From the NCBI GenBank assembly GCA_030765045.1, contig CM060974.1, forward strand, positions 56,763,839-56,827,838: a stretch of 64,000 nucleotides of DNA. Reading direction: 5' to 3'. Every line of letters starts with the position of its first letter. Within the stretch, counting starts at the first letter, position 1. The notes beneath the pieces were generated by a model, which saw only the letters and a program-made list of their open reading frames with translations, searched no databases and was not told the DNA's origin. Shown one piece after another: positions 1 to 11,819 of this stretch. The DNA comes from Tenodera sinensis. Lineage: Eukaryota; Arthropoda; Insecta; Mantodea; Mantidae. The position numbers and the translations under genes were made by a program.

Positions 1-187
1 GTTATCGATGTGATCAGAACGATCAATGTACAATAAACTTGAGACCTATCTCAACCCGCTGGTGAACTCTGGATAGACATGACCAGAGACAACAGCGCCT
101 ATTACCATCCTACATATTTGCTTCACTCGGAATATTCAAAGATGGGAAAAGAAACCAAGCATCCATCCATTTTATAGCTATCCTGCA

Positions 188-1200
188 ATGTCTAAAACCA
201 ACCAGAATCCTTCTCCCTCTACCTATGCCATAGAGAAGAGAAGGATGGAACATGAAAACCATGACACAGACAACAGTACTAGATATGCTGCAATTGAGGA
301 GGCCATCATAGATATAGCTAAAAAGACTGCAAAATGCACAACCAATTCTGGCAAGTCAACCACTCTTGAAAACAAGCCACCACAACACGGAAGCTTCCGT
401 GTTTATGTACATGCTTAACGGTGAACCAGACTGAGAAAGCCCATTATTCCTCACTAAATTAATAACTAGACAGAGATTGCCATTGGAATCCCAAAATGTT
501 ATATTGAATCCAAAAATAAACAGACCTTCAAACACCTACCAGCTGAGTCTTGACAAGGAACGAAATGCAAGAACATTCAAACAAGGAATCCACTGCTCCA
601 ATTTTGGAACTTGTGTTTTGTGCAGCACCAGTCTGCCTGGAACCTACTCCAGTGAAAAAAACACAGGAATAAAAGAAACTAGGACTGCAATAGTTAAAGG
701 AATACTTACTGATATCCCAGACGAGGAACTCTTGCAGAGTATAAAATTAAACTACCCCACAATCGATAAAGTATCATGCGTAATCATAAAAAACAAGCCA
801 ACTACATTAATAAGAATGTTCACAAAACAAACATCAACCATAAACCAAATCCTACTTGAAGGCATTGTGAAATAGAAGGGCAATAGTTTTTCACCGAAGC
901 AACAGGAAATGGAGAAAAACATTCCCCGTGTAAGAAGTGTCAGCAGTACGGTCACCACCAAGATGAATGCCAAAACCAGCCGAGGTATTTCTACTGTGGA
1001 GACTACACAGCAACATGGCAATGTCAGCACAGAAACAAAGACAGTGATCTGTATTGTACAACATGTCAAGCTCCTGGTAACTACACCGGCCAAATTACCT
1101 CCGAGAACCCGCAACAGGCGTCAGCCAAGTCGCCAGAACAAGAATTTTTACACAAGGCAATAGCATGGCCACCATTAAAAATCACACATATCCTCGAAAA
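188..1200 (+). pseudogene. LINE ORF1 (gag-like) relic with zinc knuckles
   Basis: This is the decayed nucleic-acid-binding ORF1 of a non-LTR retrotransposon. Coding-like stretches lie at 188-418 and 477-872. The second resembles the Pre-C2HC-type domain of Jockey/R1 elements (IVKGILTDIPDEELLQS, then IDKVSCVI). A frame change follows, and from about 929 the plus strand reads CKKCQQYGHHQDEC, a perfect C-x2-C-x4-H-x4-C knuckle. A second cysteine cluster (YFYCGD, QCQH) comes next. Stops and frame changes separate the blocks, so it is not translatable. The endonuclease and RT relics downstream in the same orientation show it is one degraded element. The clade is uncertain. Confidence 0.7.
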
Positions 1201-1576
1201 GAAACTAAGACTTTCCCTTGAAGGAACGTCTGAAAGAATACGAGACCTCTCGCAAACCATTGAAGGGAAACTGAATGACCTTCACAACAAGTTGATGACT
1301 ATGCAAGAACATGTGTTTGGAATACATACAGAAGATAAACCACAACTCTTAAAACTTATCACAATGGCAACATAGCAAAGTACCGCACCAAAAAGGTGTA
1401 GTGTTGCCATAAAACAAATAACCCACACAGTACTAAAAATGCTAATAAAGAACATAAATACTTACAGAGTATCATGGAAAGCAGTTGTAGCAGTTAACGA
1501 AATAAGGAATGCAAACAGCAGACGACAGTAAACAACAAAGAAGAAACAAAAATAACAAATAACCACAATAGCTGCT

Positions 1577-2154
1577 GTGGAACAAAAGCAACATAACTAC
1601 ATCAACATCTTACAACTTAACATAATTGGCATGTGCAGCAAAATAGGACTCACGAGCCTTATCAGAATCCATGAACCAGATATAATCACTTTCAATGAAA
1701 TGAGGCTCAAACCGAACAAGAAAATCAACATACCACCCCACGTGTGCTTATCGCAAAAATCAACAGGCATTTGGCGGTGGCGTGTTAATACTTGCAAGAC
1801 CAGAACTAAACCCCACAGATATCACTCTGCCACAAGATTATGAAGATGATGAAGTGTTATTTATCCACATAAGCATCAACAAAAACGTTATGCACATAGC
1901 AACAATGTACACGCCAGACTCCCTTCATGCTGAGTTGGCACAAGTTTAGGAGCCTAATCATTCTAGGTGACCTAAGTGCAAACCATGAAGAACTCCTTGA
2001 TGAATACACCAACCAGAATGACAAAATACTGAAAAGAATACTCAAAGAAATAAAGCTAAGAATAGTATACCATCCTGGTCCAACCAGAATCAGTTATAAG
2101 CAGAATGAAGGTCCCACATCCCCAGACAAAATTCTGGCATCACTTGAGGCATAG
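1577..2154 (+). pseudogene. LINE endonuclease domain relic
   Basis: This is the apurinic-endonuclease-like domain of the same decayed LINE. The frame from 1577 reads INILQLNIIGMCSK, then EPDIITFNEMRLKP, matching the usual N-terminal 'LQ.N..G...K...L' and 'PDII...E..L' motifs. The frame breaks near 1760. After more breaks the strand carries LIILGDLSANHE (from about 1950), a worn version of the GDFNA.H motif. Several frameshifts and stops are present. The domain order ORF1, endonuclease, RT is preserved. Confidence 0.7.
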
Positions 2155-2466
2155 AGCAGGGTCATGAAAACACAAATAGACGACCCAATCAGTTGAGACC
2201 AACTATCCCTGCTTCTTTCAATATTCTCAGCTACTTGGATCACTGAAGAGAAAATCTATGACAACACCAATGCAAATGGAATGGTTTTACAGCACACATA
2301 AAGACCCACATGCACTCAGACGAAGCACTCAATATAAGACACACAGACCAAATAGACACCCTTGCAGTACAAATAACTGAAGAAATCAATACTGCGTGAA
2401 ACAACACCATAAAGCGAAAGGTACTAAACATAAAGAGATACAGGAAACCTCTACCTAAAGAGCTAA

Positions 2467-3490
2467 TTGAAAAAAGGAAAGAAAAAGACAGTGCACACTG
2501 CCAATATATGTATACAAATGCAAGATGGAGATAAAACCATCTTGAACCACCTGAGGAAGGATATAAAAATAGCAATTCACAAAGACAACCAGAAAAAATG
2601 GGAAATCAAGGTAAACGACATCACAGCAGCAAGGATAGCAGAACCAAGAAAATTCTGGCAGTTTATAACAAGCATAAGAAAAACAAAACAGTTCGCCTAG
2701 CCGCTAAAAGGTAAACAGAGCCATACACACCTCGGAAGACAATTTACATGTCTTCCAGAAACATTATGAGACAGTCTTCGACAATGCTCACCACAAAGAC
2801 TTCATCAGAAATTGCAATCAGCTTCTACCATACATACCACCACCAGACCTGAACCCTAACAACCACATGGAACCCCAATTAAAGTTGTCCATTTCATCAA
2901 TGTCGTGAGTCGTCTAGGTAAATTGGCAACAGGACCAGACATCATCACATACACAATGCTCAAACACATAACACTTGAAATGACAAAGAGAGTACAGCCT
3001 AATATTGCAACACAGCTACCACCCTAAAGAGTGGAAGAGGGCACAAAGCAGGGAAAAAGCAATACAAATTAAGAAAACTACAGACCAGTTTCACTAACAG
3101 TAACACTATCAAAATTTTTTGAAAATATCACCACCAAGCGCCTTAATTCTTACTTGGAAAATCACAATCTTTTACCAGAAACTCAGGCAGGATTCCACTC
3201 AACCATCACCATCCATGGCCAGCTCATCAGTCATCTCGGAAATAAAATATAAATCAAGCAGAGGATTTACTACAGCTGCTACCTTCCTTGATGTACAAGG
3301 GGCATTTGGCAGATGCTGAGCACAAGGTCTTCGATGTAATATGAGCCTGATGCAAATTCCTGGTAGATTGAATAGGTGGGCAGCCAGCTTCCCAAATTAA
3401 CATAAATGGAATGCTATCCACAACAACAACCCTTGAAGCAGGAGCCCCACAGGTCAGTACCATATCAGACCTGATGTATTAATATACATA
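2467..3490 (+). pseudogene. LINE reverse transcriptase relic, cut off in the palm
   Basis: The segment at 2467-2697 is the linker between endonuclease and RT (WEIKVND, then FWQFITSIRKTK). From about 2880 RT fingers can be followed in changing frames: GKLATGPDIITYTMLKH, NYRPVSLT (about 3080), RLNSYLENHNLLPETQAGFH and FLDVQGAFG (about 3285). The trace stops near LEAGAPQ, where the PQG motif belongs, so the YADD box and thumb are missing. LINEs normally lose their 5' end. Loss of the 3' part here implies a later deletion or the insertion that begins at about 3498. Confidence 0.7.
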
Positions 3491-3497
3491 ATGGTAA

Positions 3498-3550
3498 TTA
3501 TTATTTATTTATGCCAACAAACTTACTGTTGGTGTTTTTAAACACACAAG
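3498..3550 (-). repeat. Dispersed 3' tail with stem-loop (SINE S1-type)
   Basis: A roughly 50-bp sequence recurs almost unchanged at 14928-14974 (opposite orientation) and 24272-24319. Its core pairs CCAACA with TGTTGG around a seven-base loop. Read on the minus strand it ends in a short ATAA-type repeat. In the 14.9-kb copy it sits at the 3' end of a tRNA-derived SINE, which suggests it is the 3' tail recognised by a LINE reverse transcriptase. It directly abuts the truncated RT relic. Confidence 0.6.
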
Positions 3551-5187
3551 CCGTGTGTGGGCACATAATGGTGCTGTTTTTATTGAAGTGTTGCTTCGTG
3601 TTTGAGCGATGTGGCTCTTATTTTCCTCAGGGCGTGGTAACGGATGGAATGAAAAATCACACGATGTTTCTTCACCATAATGTATTATTTTATTAACACT
3701 TTTTCTCTATTTTACATTTAAATAAATCCTCTTAGCACCATTTTAGATTATTTAAGTCTTTCCACTTTTCCAAAAAGTGGAACAAAAGCTTGATGAAAGT
3801 CTGGTAAATGTTCTACAATGTTCACACGCTACCCAAAACATGTCCTATCACCTTGAACATTTAGGCGCTAGTGAAAGGAGTCCGGCATCACCTCACGTGA
3901 TACTACCTTTCTCGTATACATCCACGTATGCGTTCATCAAATAGTTCCTGCATTGTTAGGGAAGCGATCTTTAGCTATTCTCCCTTTGCTATTAATATTG
4001 AAGACATATAATTCTAATATTTATACATATATATTAAAATTAAATATGGAAATATTTATGACGTCTTTAAACAAACTTAGTTGTTCCTAACAATGAACAT
4101 TAGTAACACGTTGTCGTCATTTACCAACAGCAAAAAAACAAATTACACTCTTAACAGATATTCAGATAAACGATTTTCTTTTGGGGTCTTCTAATATTCT
4201 GTCTCAATAAGAAAATTGTTTGAAGACAGTAAACCATGCCATGTAAAGCATGCTGCACATGCACGGCTTGGAATGCCTGTTGGAGAGAAAAATAAAATCC
4301 TAATTTTCAAGAAAATTAAAAAGTAATGTTATGTCATGCCTGTGAAAACACAACATTGTATATCTGTTAATTCTGGTACTGCTGCTTCTGCAAAAAGAAA
4401 CCTGTTCTCTTAAAAATGTTTATTATCTGTTTTGAATTGAAGATTAACTTTCATATGACTTTCCATCATTAAATTGTGAAGCCTATTGCATTAACAGCAC
4501 GATTTGAGCTGAAATATTGGGAAGAAAACAAGATTAATGTATTTCATATATTTATAAGGCTAGTATTATGTTGAATTTTCATTTGTTTTCAGTAAACATC
4601 TTATTTAGTTTTCAAGTGTTTGACAAAGCCAATGTTATATAAGATACATATCACAATGTCCATAACTAATAGGGGTTATGCAACCTCTAAGACAATAAGC
4701 CCTAGTTCTAGTGTGCAGTTCCCTCTCTTATACAGATCTGTAAACGTGTGTTTATGACAAAAGTATTTCTGACTTCGTGCATTTTGAATGGACTACACTG
4801 AAACATTCTTATGAGCACTTAGAAAAGTCCAATATGTTATATTTGCACAATTGTACATCTGATTCTTCTATCTACATCACTTTACTCACATAACATTCTT
4901 CATTTAAAGTTAAACAAGATGTGCTTTTCAATATGGAAGTGGGAGTGTAAAACTAAAACTAAATGCAGAGTTCTACTGAAAAGTGTAGTAAGAACATGTG
5001 GACAACTTGACCATTAACATCAGTGAACTAATAAAAGTATAGAAACAGCAGTTGTTTCAACTTAGTTACTATATTACCTCAGATTAATTAAAAACGAGCA
5101 CTTGAATTTCAAGGCACTTAATACGGGGACAGATACTAAGCTAAGGTTGGATGTACAGCAACATATATGTCTATGCCTTTCTCAGGG
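3551..5187. other. AT-rich intergenic DNA, no feature seen
   Basis: No convincing coding frame, tRNA-like box or inverted repeat was found on either strand. The only open frames are short and lack recognisable domains. Confidence 0.5.
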
Positions 5188-5717
5188 GTCTCCGTCTAGG
5201 GGATATGTGAATAGCGACCACAAAGTACCCAAGCTGAGCAGAACATTACTTCCACTTACTTGTGTTTTGCTGCTCACTGTAACTTTTCTATCTGACCTTA
5301 CCTTGGTCATCTCTTGTTCTCTTCTGACCCCGATGCTATTAGGGTTCCTGATGGCTAGGGAGTCTTTACTTTCCCAACCTCTCCATTTCTCTATAAAATC
5401 TTAACCCCTAACATGCTGACCTGTCATGGCATGTAATACATCCTCTGATTGGTATTCAGAGGATATGGTCGGTGAATTTATTTTGATAATTCTCCCGGTC
5501 AGGTCGGTGAGACCCATAAACCAACGACAGGTGTGGTCCTCCAGACATTCTGGGAGTTGTGACAGAGCGATGTGACCGCCAAAACATAAAAAAATGGTGC
5601 TCTCTAAAAAGCGGTTACTATTACTGCTATTGGTCTCTTCAATATCATCAGTGAAAAATATTGGACAGCAAGAGGATTAATGACTTCATTGTCAGAAATC
5701 CAGCATTAGCTAACAAG
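5188..5717 (+). repeat. Dispersed repeat family D1, copy 1
   Basis: About 530 bp here is repeated in inverted orientation at 30246-30773. Both copies keep the same blocks, from the tctccgtctagggg start to the agctaacaa end. They differ by scattered substitutions and small indels only. A short palindrome near 5445-5465 (cctctgatt / aatcagagg in the better copy) could fold as a hairpin. I see no protein. It could be a solo LTR, a non-autonomous element or the 3' end of a longer element. Confidence 0.65.
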
Positions 5718-6258
5718 ATATGTCTATGCCATAAGCTATTTAAATGAATGCAAGAAAAGGAAATAATTATTAACAGAGAAATCATTTATAAAATTTGACA
5801 GATTTCTGACATGGAGTTAACAGGTATTGTTTTAACTTGAACTCACTTCACAACTTTATATTAAATATTGTTGGCAAGATTGCTATCTTCAATGGGGACC
5901 CTCGACATAAATCACGTATCTCTACAGATGAACCAGATTAATAAGTAAAATTTACTTTTAACAATATTACATGAGAGAATGAAGTGGATAAAATTATGCA
6001 CAGTTTAGCCCAGGCTCCAGAGGTTAGTTACCCAAAATTCTCAATATAAGAAAAAGGAAAACCTGGGAAAAACCCTTTCCAAGTAAGGCATCCAGAGATT
6101 CAAACTCAGGATCTCTTCAATCAGAGGCAGACAAGCTACTCAATGCCACTCAGACAGATAATACTTTCACAAAGAGATATAACCATCTCCTTGGAATGGA
6201 AGTGGAAATGCTTTCCTTGAAATGTCTCCAACTGCTGAGTGATTTGGCTTGCCCAACA
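5718..6258. other. 3' flank of the zinc-finger gene
   Basis: This lies just downstream of the zinc-finger stop codon on the minus strand and probably includes its 3' untranslated region. I could not identify a confident polyadenylation site or any other feature. Confidence 0.4.
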
Positions 6259-7453
6259 TTACTTGTTATCTTTATGAATCAAATAATGTCTTTTCAAATT
6301 TGATAACTGAGTAAAGCTCTTATCACACGGTTTACAATGGTGTGGCTTGTTACCTTCAAGAATCAAATTATGTGTTTTCAAATTTGATAACCGAATAAAG
6401 CTCTTATCGCAAGTTTTACATTGGTGTGGCTTCTTACCTACATGAGTCAAATTATGTCTTTTCAAATGTGATAACAGAATAAAGCTCTTATTGCAAGTTT
6501 TACATTGGTGTGGCTTCTTACCTTCATGAGTAAAATTATGTGTTTTCAAACTTGACGATTGAGTAAAGCTCTTATAGCAAGTTTTACATTGGTGTGGCTT
6601 CTTACTTTCATGAGTCAAATTATGTCTTTTCAAACTTGACAAGTGAGTAAAGCTCTCATCACAAAGTTTACACTGGTGTGGTTTCTTACCTTCATGAATC
6701 AAATTATGTGTTTTCAAATTTGATAACAGAGTGAACCTCTTATCACAAATTTTACATTGGTGTGGCTTGTTACCTTCATGAATCAAATTATGTCTTTTCA
6801 AACTTGACAAATGAGCAAAGCTCTTATCGCAAATTTTACATTGGTGTGGCTGCTTACCTTCATGAATCAAATTATGTGTTTTCAAATTTGACAAGTGAGT
6901 AAAGCTGTGATCACAAAGTTTACATTGGTGTGGCTTCTTACCTTCATGAATAAAATTATGTGTTTTCAAATGTGATAACAAAGTAAACTTATCACAAATT
7001 TTATATTGGTGTGGCTTGATACCTTCATGAATCAAATTATGTCTTTTCAAACTAGACAAGTGTGTAAAGCTCTGATCACAAAGTTTACATTGGTGTGGCT
7101 TGTTACCTTCATGAGTTAAATTATGTCTTTTCCAACTTGACAAGTGAGTAAAACTCTGATCACAAAGTTTACATTGGTGTGGCTTCTTACCTTCATGAAT
7201 CAAATTATGTGTTTTCAAATGTGATAACCAAGCAAACCTCTTATCACAAATTTTACATTGGTGTGGTCTTTTGCCCTGATGAATCAAAGATTTTTGTTTC
7301 AAGAATAAAGACCTCATGCACATTTTCCTTCCCTCACTATATTTACCAGATTGTTCTGAGAGAGCATGTTCCTCTGCAGTTGGCTTTTCTGTAACATCAC
7401 TTTTCAGATGTTCACATTTAAAGTGATCCTTTCCAATATAGTAGCTTATGTCT
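6259..7453 (-). CDS. C2H2 zinc-finger protein, last coding exon (12 fingers)
   Basis: This exon encodes the DNA-binding part of a probable nuclear transcription factor. The frame is open from a pyrimidine-rich acceptor ending in AG at 7455-7454, down to the stop at 6259. The first 43 codons form a spacer and a worn finger (HFKCEHLK). Twelve tandem C2H2 units of 28 residues follow, with the linker HEGxKPHQC. Finger 4 is damaged (first Cys is Tyr, one residue missing) and finger 11 lacks the final His. The helix sequences nearly alternate between a THLSSLKRH type and an xLLSxLKTH type, suggesting growth by duplication of finger pairs. The ATG at 7323 is internal: the acceptor phase (one base completing an Arg codon) matches the 32-nt exon at 16143-16174 exactly. 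Joined to exons 1 and 2 the protein is about 501 residues. The DNA target is unknown. Confidence 0.85.
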
Positions 7454-9338
7454 CTCAGAAAGAGGAGGGAGGGAGCAATGGTGATTTATCACTGACAGTA
7501 CCAGAAACTGAGTCCACACGTAATCTGAAATATTGGAGGACTTAGCATTATTAAGTAGAATAATCAGATAATTAGTCCTGATAACAGGATCTGTTTATTA
7601 ACGTGTGTATGCTCAAAGATGAGTGACATTTATAGTTATAAATACCTGTGTAACACGACTATATTGATCATTACAGCTGAAGAAACTTGATTAATCCACA
7701 TTATCATTGCATAAATAAAATTGTTCCAACAAAAGCATTAATGGCAACAGCAGACTGATGCTTGTGAAATTGCAAGCAATGTTTGTTAAATTCACTGAGG
7801 ATTACAACAATATCCAGGTTTGTTTCAACAAACTATTTAAAGTAGGTTTGCAAGTAATATCTGTGTTGATTACATTTGGTAAGACAATATATTTATGAAA
7901 GATGGTCTTAGCAATGCAACAGACAATACTTTGGATTGAATGTTTCACATGCTACAATTTTGCACTGTTTCTATGACATCACAAGACACAAATGAAGAAC
8001 GCAACAGTTATAAAGTGTATGGGGTACAAAAATTTCAAATCAATAGCAAAAGCCATCTCAGAAATAATTTAATGTGACTAAAATGTATGTCTGAAGTTGT
8101 ACGTTTTCTTAGTATTTAATTTTAAATTTGTTAACCATTTGTTTCTATTGTATGGCTTAGTGGCTTAGAACTAATGCAGCATACTTTTCATCCAAAATGA
8201 ATGGTATTCAGCAGTTATTCAGTCAAAATGCAAAAATAATTTGTTGTCAACCATGAGACAGTATGGAAGTGAACATACAACACTTACATCAAAATTGTTA
8301 AAAGAAATGTTTGATTTAATAACAATAAGTACAAATTTTCCATACAAGGAAGAGATGCATGTGGTTTCTTCAAAATCTCTGTGTCAATGTTTCAAAGATC
8401 CTGAAGTTAGGCACTAAGTTTGCAATTTATATGAATTTCATGTTCGAATTATCCTAATCCACGTATTTTTGTTAGAGCAAATTTTTATCAGTAATTTTTG
8501 AGAAAGGAAAGAAGAGAAACAAATATGCATATACAAAGAGGGTGCCAGTTATGCAGCATCAGAAGGTTTGTAGATAACACAAATGACCAGTGGCATGTGA
8601 AAATGTGAGAGTCAAGAAAATCTAGCCTCACAATACTGGGAAGCAAAGAAGTGATAGATTTCTTATCAAATTCTAAGCATCAGAAACACAAATAATAGAA
8701 GCTGATATGTATTTCAGTTTTCTGTTTTCAATTCAATACCGCTTCTCCCTTAAGTGTTCAGAAAATCCACCATAATTTTCATAATTGCTCAGAAAGTAAC
8801 ACTTATATTTGTAGCTGTAGTATAAAAAGGTGCCATTTTATAGAATTACTGATGTATTGTAAAAATAATACAAAATACAGAGACAAGCTAAAATGAACTA
8901 CAAATGAAGTTCAACTAATGATTATGCTTTGATTTGTACATACATCTAAAAGTGTGCAGTGCAGCACTGCAAAATGTGTCCTGCTCTGACTGTTAGTGCA
9001 GAAAGATTAAATAATCACCTTAATCTGTCAGTTAATGCCTACAAGATGCAGTAAGGTGGTTGACTGTACACATACAGGGATTTGGTTAATCTATCACAAG
9101 AACGCTTCAGATCTCATGTACTGTAAACACTTGTTTTCCTTCCTATGCACAGGAATAATGGTAGAAGTGTTACAAAAGGGCGCAGAAACAGAAGGAAAAA
9201 AATTGGCCAGGGTTCAGGTAAGGGAGAACAACTCACATAGCTCATAATTCAGATGGTAGTGGATAAATATTTTTGCTAAAAAAAAGCTAGGGTACATGTG
9301 TTTTTAATGGGTTTGTAGAAAGCAATTGATAAAATATA
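7454..9338. other. Intron of the zinc-finger gene, no other feature
   Basis: AT-rich sequence with no coding frame, repeat or RNA gene that I recognise. By the exon model it is the 3' part of an intron of about 8.7 kb that also carries the mariner, SINE and LINE relics up to 16142. Confidence 0.5.
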
Positions 9339-10674
9339 CGAGGGCCGTTCAGAAAGTAACCTCCGGTTGATTGGAAAAAATTCACCAAGTTAAATAAAAA
9401 TATTTTAATATATACATCTTACAACTACATCTTTGCACTATTTTACTACATAGTCTCCATAACGATTGAGGCACTTATCGTATCTGTTCACAAGCTTTGA
9501 AATTCCTTCTGCATAAAAATCACCCGCTTGTGCCTGGAGCCAGCCTGTGACCGCATCTTTGAGCTCTTCGTGGTCATCAAACCGCTGGGACCCGAGCCAT
9601 TTCTTCATATGCATGAAGAGGTGATAATCGCTTGGCGCCAGATCTGGGCTGTAAGGTGGATGGTTGACAACGTCCCACTTGAAGGACTCAAGAAGGGTTG
9701 TTGTTCTGCGAGCAGAGTGAGGACGGGCGTTATCGTGCAAAAAACCGATACCGGAAGTCAGCATGCCACGGCGTTTGTTCTGTATAGCCCGTCGTAATTT
9801 TTTTAGTGTTTCACAGTACACGTCTTGATTAATGGTCGTCCCACGTTCCATGAATTCAACCAACAACACCCCTTTTGCATCCCAAAACACCGTTGCCATC
9901 AATTTTCGGGCAGAAAAATCTTGCCGGGCTTTTATTGGTTTGGTAGGCGAATTTGAATGTGCCCACATCTTTGATTGTTCTTTTGTCTCAGGGTTCACGT
10001 ACTTAATCCAGGTTTCGTCCCCGGTCACGATTCTGTTTAACAATGGTTCACCTTCATCCTCATAATGTGACAGAAAGTCTAATGCAGAGGCCATTCTTTG
10101 AGTTTTGTGGTGGTCGGTAAGAATTTTGGGCACCCACCGTGCACAGAACTTATGGTAACCCAATCTTGCTGTCACTATCTCGTACAAGAGAGTCTTAGAA
10201 ATCTGTGAAAAATCAGTAGACAACTCCGACATGGTGAAACGTCGGTTTTCACGAACTTTTGCATCAACTGTCTGAACGAGTTCGTCCGTCACCAATGATG
10301 GTCTACCACTCCTCTCTTCATCATGAACGTTTTCTCGTCCACTTTTAAATAAACGTACCCATTCACGGACCACTCCTTCACTCATAACTCTTGGTCCGTA
10401 CACGGCACAAAGCTCACGATGAATAGCTGCTGCAGAATATCCTTTGGCTGTAAAAAAACCTTATAACAGCACGCACTTCACATTTGGCGGGGTTTTCTAT
10501 TGCAGCAAACATTTCAAACGGCCACAAACACTAAACTAGCACAGGTACGACGTTCACTCGACCACGGCTTGATGCCGACTGACCTGCTGAGTGCATGAAT
10601 GCACAGATGGCGTCGCTACTCCCCCCACTACCCGCACTGTGACCGATCGGAGGTTACTTTCTGAACGGCCCTCG
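9339..10674. mobile_element. mariner element, nearly intact
   Basis: A complete Tc1/mariner element of 1336 bp. The ends are perfect 27-bp terminal inverted repeats beginning cgagggccgttcagaa. Both are flanked by TA (9337-9338 and 10675-10676), the expected target duplication. It contains one transposase gene on the minus strand with a single frameshift. It lies inside the large intron of the zinc-finger gene, and its intactness shows it is much younger than the neighbouring relics. Confidence 0.93.
9438..10512 (-). pseudogene. mariner transposase, one frameshift
   Basis: Cut-and-paste DDD transposase that would bind the element's inverted repeats. The natural start is the ATG at 10512 (MFAAIENPAKCEVRAVIRFF). 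Just after it, a run of seven A on the plus strand (about 10453-10459) shifts the frame. The rest is open from 10403 to the stop at 9438 (321 residues). Visible parts are an N-terminal helix-turn-helix region, VTGDETW (first Asp), LHDNARPH (second Asp) and YSPDLAPSDYHLF (third Asp). The second and third Asp are 34 residues apart, the mariner DD34D signature. Restoring one base would give about 345 residues, the usual mariner length. Either a real mutation or a homopolymer sequencing error is possible. Confidence 0.9.
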
Positions 10675-10797
10675 TATATAGGAGATTAATGTTGAAATTA
10701 TAAGGGAATGCGGTATGCAGATAATCCATAAACATGATTAAAGGACATTCAATACAATTAAGGAATCTTCAACACAACAGCTGTATGTTGCACAAGG

Positions 10798-10910
10798 TTT
10801 GAAAGGGTAGAATGACACTGAAAAATGCAATGCCATGGCTGTGAATGGAACCACGAATCTACCGGCCTCCATGCAGCTCACTTAACCGCTCTGCTACCAT
10901 GGCCCACATG
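10798..10910 (-). repeat. tRNA-derived SINE, family S1, copy 1
   Basis: On the minus strand the copy has an A box-like ccatggtagcagagcgg, a worn B-box region, and the family body (ggcattg, then attctaccctttcaa). It lies head to head with the plus-strand copy at 10971-11083, so the two could form a hairpin in RNA. Confidence 0.65.
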
Positions 10911-10970
10911 CCGATACGACATTAAGCTCTCCAACTCACTCATAATTTTTCCCTGTAATGTCATATCTGT

Positions 10971-11083
10971 AGGTTGGCCATGGTAGCTTAGTGGTTAAAC
11001 CAGTTGGACAGAGACTGGAAGATCTGTGGTTCAAATACCGGCTATGGCATTGAATTTTACGGTCTCATTCTACCCTTTCAATG
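10971..11083 (+). repeat. tRNA-derived SINE, family S1, copy 2
   Basis: The head reads ggttggccatggtagcttag (A-box region), then gtggttcaaataccgg (B box), then the S1 body ggcattgaatttta and attctaccctttcaa. It matches the minus-strand copies at 10798-10910 and 14586-14690 and the partial copies at 14851 and 24320. The tail is not preserved. Confidence 0.75.
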
Positions 11084-11087
11084 ACTA

Positions 11088-11790
11088 AAGGAATTTACAT
11101 AGGAGTAAAATTTTGTGTTACATGTGGGAAGGCAGAGGCAGAAACTCAGTATCATTTAGTTCACATATTTACAGATGACATTTCGGAAAAGTCAAAGAAA
11201 ATAATGTGCATTGTTGCACTACAATGGACACAGAAACTCCTGGTTCACTATATGCAGGTGATCTAGTGGTGGAACAAAAACAATAATAGGCCTATAAAAA
11301 GCCATCAGCAGTATAGATAAATTTTGCACACAACGGGAAATATAAGAATATAGAAGATAAATAAAGGGCAGTACTAAAGAAATTAAACAAAATGAGGAAA
11401 TATGTGCAATGGCATTTAAATGATAAGAGACTAGAGGTAGTGAGAGAGTTTGATTACTCAGGAGTGTGACTGAGCAGCATTGGTATATGGAAAGCATGCA
11501 GTAAAAAAACACTAACAAAAGGATAACAGCAATAATGGGGTTAAGGGTAAATGACAATAAATTGGTTAGCAAGAATTTGTGAAGCAATAGTGGAATCAGG
11601 GATGACAAATATAATAGAAATTTGGGGATATCACAAGCAAGTAGGAAAATATAGTGCTTTTAGATTGTTCTGTGATAGAGCATTAGAATCAACAAAATCA
11701 GCACTGAAAGGAGTGGCAATGATAGAAATGGGATGGACAGGTAGAAATATGGCAATAAATGAAACTGGGTCCCACATGTTCACTAAATAA
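11088..11790 (+). pseudogene. LINE RT C-terminal relic
   Basis: Decayed C-terminal part of a reverse transcriptase. Across several frames the strand shows YAGDLVVEQK (worn YADD box, about 11252), YVQWHLNDKRLEVVREFDYSG, then ICEAIVESGMTNIIEIWGY, where LINE thumbs usually carry 'V..R..YG.EIWG'. Stops and frameshifts interrupt it. It is probably a different element from the R1-type relic immediately downstream, because the next segment restarts at an earlier RT motif. Confidence 0.6.
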
Positions 11791-11819
11791 AATCAGCAAT
11801 TTCTTCCACAACTGATATG

